Positions 1 to 4,131 of a stretch of 5,175 bases of DNA are shown here, one piece after another (the first letter of the stretch is position 1; each line of letters begins with the position of its first letter). Origin of the DNA: Flavobacteriaceae bacterium (GTDB taxonomy: Bacteria; Bacteroidota; Bacteroidia; Flavobacteriales; Flavobacteriaceae); the NCBI GenBank assembly GCA_015489265.1, contig WFZY01000180.1, forward strand, positions 1-5,175. The letters are read 5' to 3'. The notes beneath the pieces are model-generated. The model was not told the origin of the DNA. It made no database searches and was given only the letters and a program-made list of their open reading frames with translations. Both the position numbers and the translations under genes were made by a program.

Positions 1-156
1 GATACAATAAATAGTAATTATAACTGCAAACCTAAACTATACGTTTTAAATAAAAAATATATATTTGTTTGTGGTAAAAAAGGAGAATGTTCTTTACAAA
101 GTAAATGCAATATGTTTAAAACTTTAGTTGTTGATACTGATTCTTTTAAAAATTAA
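1..156 (+). CDS. 3' end of an unidentified, very A+T-rich cysteine-containing protein (5' part outside window)
   Basis: Reading from base 1, 51 codons stay open to a TAA at 154-156. In DNA this A+T-rich (about 32 G/C in 156 bases by hand count) a random frame this long without a stop is unlikely, so I treat it as the tail of a real gene. The visible peptide has four cysteines at local residues 9, 24, 30 and 36; the last three are evenly spaced (C-x5-C-x5-C). It is rich in Lys, Asn and Tyr, and ends in DTDSFKN. I do not recognise the family. The cysteines could bind metal or form disulfides, but nothing decides this. The base composition is far lower in G+C than the rest of the window, which fits recently acquired DNA. 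The alternative is a chance open frame in intergenic sequence. Confidence 0.45.
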   Translation, partial: DTINSNYNCKPKLYVLNKKYIFVCGKKGECSLQSKCNMFKTLVVDTDSFKN

Positions 157-167
157 GCATTTACTAA

Positions 168-752
168 TTGAGTATACATGCTATCAAAGCCCCGTTTCAG
201 TTCGTTTTCCCGACCAATCTTACAATGCTGTTTTTTATATCAAAAAAAATTAAACGATATTATATCAGCATTAAGCCGAATTGGCATGAAAGACGGTACC
301 GTCAAAGTATTCAAAATCAGTGGAAAACTATTCAAAACATTACACAAAATTATCAAATTAATACCGGAACTTATTTTCAAAAATACCCGAATATCAATTT
401 GGGTTTAATACTACAAATAAATCAACATTTTATGAACGGACAAAATCATCGATATATACAAAATATCCCGTCAGTAAATTTGACCTACGATTATAAAAAT
501 CTAAACTTTACAGCAGATTATCAATACATCTATACCAAAGATTTGTCCGTTAATCGAAGCGGTTATCATATAGCCGGATTCAGCTTGATTTATCAAAAAG
601 ACAAGAGCCCTTGGGGGGTGGAATTACAAGGACAAAATCTGTCTGACAATCGGGTTATCAAATCATATCAACAATCGGATTTTATCATTTCCGATACGCA
701 AATTTCGATACAATTGCGAATTGTGATGTTAAAATTGCGGTATAAGTTGTAA
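168..752 (+). pseudogene. C-terminal remnant of a TonB-dependent outer-membrane receptor
   Basis: The frame encodes about 194 residues that read as the last beta-strands of a Bacteroidota TonB-dependent receptor. Alternating polar and aromatic strand segments run through the second half. There is a SPWGVELQGQNLSDN-like block near residues 145-160 and a closing strand LRIVMLKLRYKL at the C-terminus, as in large outer-membrane barrels of this phylum. Full receptors are usually 700-1000 residues with a signal peptide, often a carboxypeptidase-like regulatory domain, a plug and a 22-strand barrel; none of these upstream parts is present. The only possible starts are poor: a TTG at 168 preceded immediately by an in-frame TAA (165-167), with no promoter or export signal. 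The rest of the gene has been deleted or displaced, possibly by the A+T-rich DNA just upstream. The fragment could not form a transporter. Assignment to the barrel class is fairly secure; the substrate cannot be told. Confidence 0.65.
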
Positions 753-753
753 T

Positions 754-771
754 GATATAGCACTTACGGCG
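754..771. repeat. Degenerate intergenic repeat, copy A
   Basis: The 18 bases GATATAGCACTTACGGCG match GATATCGCACCTACGGCG at 2285-2302 at 16 of 18 positions. This copy sits immediately after the receptor remnant and overlaps a terminator-like hairpin. The match links this gap to the one downstream of the DUF2520 gene, so the element looks like a dispersed intergenic repeat rather than part of either gene. Confidence 0.4.
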
Positions 772-785
772 AATGCTTTCTTTTT
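759..785 (+). terminator. Terminator-like hairpin after the receptor remnant
   Basis: AGCA (759-762) pairs with TGCT (774-777). After a one-base bulge, TT (764-765) pairs with AA (772-773), closing a six-base loop. A T-rich run (TTCTTTTT, 778-785) follows directly. The stem is short and weak, so termination may be partial. The placement, seven bases past the stop of the remnant and before the promoter of the next unit, suits a terminator. Confidence 0.35.
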
Positions 786-814
786 ATTGCTGTCGTGTTT
801 TCAGAAAAAAATCC

Positions 815-822
815 TAAATTTG
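815..822 (+). promoter_or_regulatory. Candidate Bacteroidota -7 promoter element for miaE
   Basis: TAAATTTG is an exact match to the TAnnTTTG element used by the Bacteroidota primary sigma factor. No convincing TTTG -33 element lies at the expected 19-21 base spacing, so the promoter would be weak or the match fortuitous. Transcription would begin near 826-830, about 26-30 bases before the ATG at 856. This placement supports the 856 start over an upstream in-frame TTG at 787. Confidence 0.4.
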
Positions 823-855
823 AAAACCGATTCAAATAATAAAGCATATCGAAAA

Positions 856-1443
856 ATGTTAGGATTAAAATCAGAAACACCGGTCAAATGGGCGGAAATC
901 GTCATGCAGGACTTAAATACTTTTTTGACCGACCACGCTTACAACGAGATGAAAGCGGCACAATCGGCAATGGCAGTCATCAACCACCAACCCGATGATA
1001 CTGAATTTGTCAATACCATGTCGGCATTAGCCATAGAAGAGATGCAACATTTCGAAATGGTTTACCGGTGGATACAAAAAATGCAACTGCAACTGGGCCA
1101 AGAATCTCAAAATGCTTACGCTATGCAATTGCGCAAATTCTTTCCAAAAACCAAAGACCGGCAGGAAAAATTTTTACAAAAATTAATGCTGTCATCTCTC
1201 ATGGAAGCCCGCAGTTGTGAACGCTTTGATACGTTGATTCCCGTTTTAGAACCGCAATATCCCGAACTAGCCCGTTTTTATAAAGATTTGTTTGTCAGTG
1301 AAGCGCGGCATTACCGCGTTTTTCTGGACTATGCCCGAAAATTCGGCGGTAAAGAGCGTATTGACCAAATATGGGATAAGCTTTTGACTTACGAAGCGGA
1401 ACTTATCAATAGTTTAGGACAAAAACCCTTGGTACATGGCTAA
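856..1443 (+). CDS. miaE: tRNA-(ms2i6A/ms2io6A) hydroxylase, MiaE family
   Basis: MiaE is a non-haem di-iron monooxygenase that uses O2 to hydroxylate the isopentenyl group of ms2i6A at position 37 of tRNAs reading UNN codons, in the cytoplasm. The 195-residue product has the ferritin-like four-helix layout with all expected iron ligands visible: E31 (AYNEMKAA), E62 and H65 (EEMQH), E117 (MEARSCERF), E149 and H152 (SEARH). Length and C-terminus (LGQKPLVHG) match family members from this phylum. I chose the ATG at 856 because the protein then begins MLGLKSETP, as homologues do. The 23-residue extension to a TTG at 787 is not conserved in character and would contain the candidate promoter. There is no Shine-Dalgarno sequence, only an A-rich leader. 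The last eight bases overlap the start of the DUF2520 gene, so the two are co-transcribed and probably translationally coupled. Neither miaA nor miaB is in the window. Confidence 0.93.
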   Translation: MLGLKSETPVKWAEIVMQDLNTFLTDHAYNEMKAAQSAMAVINHQPDDTEFVNTMSALAIEEMQHFEMVYRWIQKMQLQLGQESQNAYAMQLRKFFPKTKDRQEKFLQKLMLSSLMEARSCERFDTLIPVLEPQYPELARFYKDLFVSEARHYRVFLDYARKFGGKERIDQIWDKLLTYEAELINSLGQKPLVHG

Positions 1444-2215
1444 GCAGTCCCTGCATATCACAGTTTTTGGCGGTGGCAATGTCGCCACACATTTGGCTAA
1501 AAACTTATTGGCATTGCCCAATGTCCGCTTGCAACAAATCTATAACCGGCATTTGAACGCTATCAAAAACTTTGAACAAGATACCGAAATCATTGACGAT
1601 TTATCCAAACTCAAGCCGGTAGATATGTTTATATTGTGCTTAAAAGACGATGTGATTGTGCCTTTCTCAAAAAAATTACGTGCTTTTGATAGCTTAACAG
1701 TACATACATCGGGAAGTGTGGCTATGACCGATTTGCAAACCCGTCGAAAAGGAGTTTTATATCCGTTTCAAACTTTTTCAAAAGACAAACCGGATCTGGA
1801 TTTTTCAAATATTCCTATCTTGATTGAAGCAGAAAATGATTCGGACTTACAGTTATTAAAAAATCTGGCAAACCGACTTTCCAAAAACGTACAAAAAGTT
1901 GATTCAAAGCAGCGTCAAGCCCTACATATCGCCGGCGTATTTGCCGCCAATTTTGTCAATTATATGTACCGGCAAGCGGCGGAACTCTTACAAGACCATC
2001 AACTATCTTTTGACTTGGTAAAGCCCTTAATTTTAGAAACCGCCCAAAAGATTCAAACACTCTCGCCGGCAGAAGCCCAAACCGGACCGGCAAGTCGTGG
2101 CGATTATAAAACAATCAATAAGCATTTGGATTTTTTAAAGACCGGTTCAAAATACGACTTATATCAATATCTTTCGGAATTGATTTTAAAAGATTCTGAA
2201 AGAAAAAAAATATAA
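1436..2215 (+). CDS. Rossmann-fold NAD(P)-binding protein with DUF2520 domain
   Basis: This 259-residue protein has an N-terminal Rossmann-like domain (about residues 6-120) and a helical DUF2520 domain (about 125-255), an arrangement related to pyrroline-5-carboxylate reductase and F420-dependent NADP oxidoreductases. The dinucleotide-binding turn is visible as FGGGNVATHLA (G12, G14, A17), with the partner segments HTSGS at 90-94 and YPFQTFS at 109-115. The second domain carries the family-typical HIAGVFAANFVN (164-175) and QTGPASRGD (215-223). An oxidoreductase role is likely from the fold, but substrate and pathway are not established for this family, so no gene symbol is given. The ATG at 1436 overlaps the miaE stop by eight bases, which points to coupling. 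In many Bacteroidota relatives I would expect KdsC-type phosphatase and Maf genes next; here only an intergenic stretch follows, so the neighbourhood has been rearranged. Confidence 0.92.
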   Translation: MAKQSLHITVFGGGNVATHLAKNLLALPNVRLQQIYNRHLNAIKNFEQDTEIIDDLSKLKPVDMFILCLKDDVIVPFSKKLRAFDSLTVHTSGSVAMTDLQTRRKGVLYPFQTFSKDKPDLDFSNIPILIEAENDSDLQLLKNLANRLSKNVQKVDSKQRQALHIAGVFAANFVNYMYRQAAELLQDHQLSFDLVKPLILETAQKIQTLSPAEAQTGPASRGDYKTINKHLDFLKTGSKYDLYQYLSELILKDSERKKI

Positions 2216-2220
2216 ATATT

Positions 2221-2253
2221 CTACAAAGGTGTCGTCCCAACGTCCGTCGGGAC
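2221..2253. repeat. Degenerate intergenic repeat, copy B, with GTCCC/GGGAC hairpin
   Basis: CTACAAAGGTGTCGTCCC here and CTACAAAGATATCGCACC at 2278-2295 agree at 14 of 18 positions. GTCCC (2234-2238) can pair with GGGAC (2249-2253) around a ten-base loop. It starts five bases after the DUF2520 stop. There is no T-run after the stem, so a simple intrinsic terminator is not supported; the hairpin may still protect or end the miaE-DUF2520 message. Confidence 0.4.
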
Positions 2254-2277
2254 TCAATGGTATTTATATGTTGATTA

Positions 2278-2302
2278 CTACAAAGATATCGCACCTACGG
2301 CG
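2278..2302. repeat. Degenerate intergenic repeat, copy C
   Basis: The left half (CTACAAAGATATCGCACC) resembles copy B, and the right half (GATATCGCACCTACGGCG) resembles copy A. This copy therefore joins the three into one family. CGC (2290-2292) and GCG (2300-2302) can pair around ACCTACG, with ATA/TAT outside one mismatch. It lies 24 bases after copy B in the same orientation. Confidence 0.45.
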
Positions 2303-2349
2303 CTATAAATATTTGAATATCGACAAATTGATATGATCTCAAATAAAAT

Positions 2350-2380
2350 TTTGCAAATTATAAATATCGGTGTAACTTTG
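2350..2380 (+). promoter_or_regulatory. metK promoter, Bacteroidota type
   Basis: TTTG at 2350-2353, a 19-base spacer, and TAACTTTG at 2373-2380 match both parts of the Bacteroidota consensus (TTTG near -33, TAnnTTTG near -7) without mismatch. The start site should fall at about 2384-2388, only a few bases before the aptamer begins. This is the best promoter match in the window. Confidence 0.65.
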
Positions 2381-2390
2381 CCGCGTATTA

Positions 2391-2438
2391 AAAGGACGGA
2401 TTTGACTGCTTGCAACCTTTAAAAAAAATGCTAAAACG
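2391..2438 (+). promoter_or_regulatory. SAM-II-like riboswitch aptamer in the metK leader
   Basis: SAM-II aptamers are small H-type pseudoknots that bind S-adenosylmethionine; most described examples come from Alphaproteobacteria, upstream of methionine genes. Here stem P1 is AAAGG (2391-2395) with CCTTT (2416-2420). The enclosed loop carries the conserved GATTTGA (2399-2405) and CTTGCA (2409-2414), and a purine-rich linker leads to the conserved TGCTAAA (2429-2435). Pseudoknot pairing is available: GCA (2412-2414) with TGC (2429-2431), and AC (2405-2406) with GT (2437-2438). Order and rough spacing follow the SAM-II consensus as I remember it, though the loop seems two to four bases longer before GATTT than in some members. 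The site just after a promoter and upstream of the SAM synthetase gene supports feedback control by SAM. Assigned by eye; not checked against a covariance model. Confidence 0.74.
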
Positions 2439-2452
2439 TATTTCCTGCCGGT

Positions 2453-2484
2453 CAGTCAATCCTACTTTTTATTAAAATAGTTTT
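2453..2484 (+). promoter_or_regulatory. Candidate expression platform of the SAM-II-like switch
   Basis: CAGTCAATCC (2453-2462) is complementary to GGATTTGACTG (2398-2408) in the aptamer, giving ten base pairs with one bulged T. This helix cannot coexist with the folded aptamer. Just downstream is T-rich DNA and a weak hairpin: CTA (2462-2464)/TAG (2478-2480) plus TTTT (2466-2469)/AAAA (2474-2477), then TTTT. The segment may be the switching strand. Whether SAM binding promotes or blocks termination cannot be decided from sequence, because the long-range helix itself is followed by a T-run. Confidence 0.35.
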
Positions 2485-2489
2485 ATGAT

Positions 2490-2507
2490 TACAATATTTG
2501 TATTGTA
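2490..2507. repeat. 7-bp dyad in the metK leader
   Basis: TACAATA (2490-2496) and TATTGTA (2501-2507) form a perfect inverted repeat around TTTG. It could be a protein-binding site or an RNA hairpin with a tetraloop. In A+T-rich DNA a dyad of this size is only weakly significant. Confidence 0.3.
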
Positions 2508-2557
2508 GTTGTAAGCTTATGTTTACATAAAAAATAATTGAGAAATGAAAATATATT

Positions 2558-2602
2558 AGTGGAAAGCGATAAAGTGCGACTTCGCACTTGGTACTTTTCA
2601 CT
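2558..2602 (+). promoter_or_regulatory. Two-tier hairpin in the metK 5' untranslated region
   Basis: The inner stem AAGTGCG (2572-2578) pairs perfectly with CGCACTT (2583-2589) around the loop ACTT. The outer stem AGTGGAAAG (2558-2566) pairs with CTTTTCACT (2594-2602) with one G-U pair. An internal loop of five and four bases separates them. The whole 45-base element ends 26 bases before the metK ATG, and the remaining leader is A-rich and open. No T-run follows, so it is not an intrinsic terminator. Possible roles are mRNA stabilisation, a protein or ligand binding element, or a mobile palindromic repeat that landed in the leader. Confidence 0.5.
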
Positions 2603-2628
2603 TAAATAAACAATAAAAAAATTACATT

Positions 2629-3894
2629 ATGTCATATTTATTTACATCAGAGTCTGTATCAGAAGGACACCCCGATAAAGTTTCCGATCAAATTTCCGAT
2701 CGTTTGTTAGATAATTTTTTGGCTTTTGACCCCGAATCAAAAGTGGCTATCGAAACGCTGGTTACAACCGGACAAGTGGTTGTTGCCGGTGAAGTTAAAA
2801 GTAAAACTTATGTCGATGTGCAAAAGATTACCCGCGAAACCATCAAGCAAATCGGGTATGATAAAGACGATTATTATTTCAGTTATAAATCACTCGGCGT
2901 TTTGTCCGCCATACATGACCAAAGTGAAGATATCAACCAAGGTGTGGTCCGCGAAACCAAAGAAGCCCAAGGTGCCGGAGACCAAGGTATGATGTTCGGT
3001 TATGCCACCAACGAAAGTAAAAACTACATGCCGTTGACATTGGATATTGCCCATAAGCTGGTTTACAAATTGGCGGAAATTCGTAAAGAAGGACTACAAA
3101 TGACCTACTTACGCCCCGATTCAAAAAGTCAGGTAACCATTTTATATGATGACAATAACAAACCGGTCAAAATAGACACCATTGTGGTTTCCACCCAACA
3201 CGACCCCTTTGATAAGGACGACGACAAAATGCTTAAAAAAATCAAAGACGATGTTCAAAACATTTTAATTCCGAAAATATTATGCGAAAATCCCGAACTC
3301 GAACCGCTGTTTTACGATTACAAATTACTGGTCAATCCAACCGGTAAATTTGTCATCGGCGGACCGCACGGAGACACGGGGCTTACCGGACGTAAAATCA
3401 TAGTCGATACCTATGGCGGACGCGGTGCCCACGGCGGTGGGGCTTTCTCGGGCAAAGATCCTAGTAAAGTTGACCGTAGCGGCGCTTATATGGCACGGTA
3501 TATTGCCAAAAATTTAGTGGCAGCCGGTGTGGCTGACGAACTGTTGATTCAAGTGTCTTATGCTATTGGTGTGGCTCAACCCGTTAGTATTTTTGTCAAT
3601 ACTTACGGTACGGCAAAAGCCGGTATCAAAGACCAAGACATTGCCGAAAAAATCCAAGCAATTTTTGACTTAACACCGGCAGGTATTGAAAAAACTTTAA
3701 AATTGCGAAATCCTATTTACAGCGAAACTGCCGCTTACGGACATTTCGGAAGAACGCCCGTTACCAAAACCAAACATTTTGAGCGCTACGATTATACCGA
3801 AGGACGAGTTATTACTCTAGAAAAAGAAATAGAACTCTTTACTTGGGAAAAATTGGATAAGGTTGATGAAGTCAAACAAGTTTTTGGAGTGTAG
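2629..3894 (+). CDS. metK: S-adenosylmethionine synthetase (methionine adenosyltransferase)
   Basis: MetK makes S-adenosylmethionine from methionine and ATP, releasing phosphate and pyrophosphate, in the cytoplasm; SAM feeds methylation, radical-SAM and polyamine reactions. The 421-residue product is full length for the long form found in Bacteroidota; E. coli MetK has 384, and most of the excess appears to lie around residues 190-230 and at the C-terminus. Landmarks are present in order: SEGHPDK (11-17, with H14, D16 and K17 at the ATP/Mg site), E42 of the K+ site, INQGV with Q104, signature 1 GAGDQG (115-120), signature 2 GGGAFSGKD (269-277) followed by PSKVDRS, and ETAAYGHFGR near the end. 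The ATG at 2629 gives MSYLFTSES, the normal N-terminus. It has no Shine-Dalgarno sequence but an A-rich leader. It appears monocistronic and under control of the long structured leader upstream. The radical-SAM and methyl-transfer enzymes that would use its product are outside the window. Confidence 0.99.
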   Translation: MSYLFTSESVSEGHPDKVSDQISDRLLDNFLAFDPESKVAIETLVTTGQVVVAGEVKSKTYVDVQKITRETIKQIGYDKDDYYFSYKSLGVLSAIHDQSEDINQGVVRETKEAQGAGDQGMMFGYATNESKNYMPLTLDIAHKLVYKLAEIRKEGLQMTYLRPDSKSQVTILYDDNNKPVKIDTIVVSTQHDPFDKDDDKMLKKIKDDVQNILIPKILCENPELEPLFYDYKLLVNPTGKFVIGGPHGDTGLTGRKIIVDTYGGRGAHGGGAFSGKDPSKVDRSGAYMARYIAKNLVAAGVADELLIQVSYAIGVAQPVSIFVNTYGTAKAGIKDQDIAEKIQAIFDLTPAGIEKTLKLRNPIYSETAAYGHFGRTPVTKTKHFERYDYTEGRVITLEKEIELFTWEKLDKVDEVKQVFGV

Positions 3895-3912
3895 GATTTT
3901 GAAATAATCATT

Positions 3913-4031
3913 CTATACAGCTACCTAGCGATTATATTGCGTAGAAAAAACTCTTACTGTAATTATATTTTTTTCAGACTACCATACAAGAGGACTCATA
4001 CAGTATCATAGAGACAGACAAGGTAGTATAG
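3913..4031. other. Nested complementary segments downstream of metK
   Basis: CTATAC-agc-TACCT (3913-3926) is complementary, apart from the three-base bulge, to AGGTAGTATAG (4021-4031). Inside this, TACTGTA (3955-3961) is complementary to TACAGTA (3999-4005). The nested pairing suggests a folded RNA of about 120 bases or a decayed element with inverted ends. Long unpaired segments and low G+C make chance pairing possible. No clear metK terminator was found before it. Confidence 0.22.
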
Positions 4032-4052
4032 CAGCATTCAAAAATTTGCAAA

Positions 4053-4098
4053 TAAAATTCCTCAAACTAATATTTTTTTTCAACTTTGAGGAATTTTA
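4053..4098. repeat. Perfect 14-bp inverted repeat upstream of the ATPase gene
   Basis: TAAAATTCCTCAAA (4053-4066) is the exact reverse complement of TTTGAGGAATTTTA (4085-4098); the 18-base spacer contains a run of eight T. It lies 33 bases before the ATPase ATG, and its right arm abuts the -7 promoter element at 4101. Likely roles are an operator for autoregulation of the downstream gene or a strong RNA hairpin closing the metK message. The T-run is in the loop rather than after the stem, so a standard intrinsic terminator is a poor fit. Confidence 0.6.
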
Positions 4099-4100
4099 AT

Positions 4101-4108
4101 TATCTTTG
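4101..4108 (+). promoter_or_regulatory. -7 promoter element of the ATPase gene
   Basis: TATCTTTG matches TAnnTTTG exactly. At the expected 19-base spacing upstream is TTTC (4078-4081), one mismatch from the TTTG -33 element, inside the spacer of the inverted repeat. The start site would be near 4112-4116, giving a leader of roughly 16-20 bases. Confidence 0.5.
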
Positions 4109-4131
4109 TTGCATAACATTGAAAAAACAAT

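Larger units (their letters stand above)
2216..2628. other. 413-base gene-free region: repeats, promoter and structured metK leader
   Basis: No coding frame of merit is present. From left to right it holds two copies of a degenerate intergenic repeat (2221-2302), an A+T-rich spacer, a strong Bacteroidota-type promoter (2350-2380), a SAM-II-like aptamer (2391-2438), a complementary switching segment and weak A/U hairpin (2453-2484), a 7-bp dyad (2490-2507), a two-tier hairpin (2558-2602), and an unstructured A-rich segment leading to the metK ATG. If the 2350-2380 promoter is used, the metK transcript has a leader of roughly 240 bases, unusually long for a housekeeping gene unless it is regulatory. 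Confidence 0.8.

Noticed and set aside
178..408. 76-codon ATG frame overlapping the receptor remnant
   Set aside because: It is in another frame of the receptor sequence, shows no recognisable domain, and the overlapping frame has clear beta-barrel character through to its C-terminus.
787..855. In-frame upstream extension of miaE from a TTG at 787
   Set aside because: The extra 23 residues do not look like the family N-terminus, the start is TTG, and the -7 element at 815-822 lies inside it. The ATG at 856 gives the expected MLGL start.
2381..2450. SAM-I (S-box) riboswitch as an alternative for the metK leader
   Set aside because: GCAACC and GCTAA are shared with SAM-I, but the four-way junction, kink-turn and closing P1 of SAM-I are missing and the aptamer is far too short. 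The GATTTGA block and the 5' stem-loop with 3' tail fit SAM-II.
2558..2610. The metK leader hairpin as an intrinsic terminator
   Set aside because: No T-run follows on the + strand and it would separate the promoter from metK. On the - strand no gene ends there.
2726..2992. 88-codon frame inside metK on the + strand
   Set aside because: It lies wholly within the conserved metK frame and is a shadow of it.
2933..3124. 63-codon frame on the - strand inside metK
   Set aside because: It is the antisense of conserved metK codons, with no promoter or recognisable protein features.
3895..3950. CTAC/GTAG pairing (3921-3924 with 3941-3944) followed by an A-run as a metK terminator
   Set aside because: Only four base pairs, and an A-run rather than a T-run follows.
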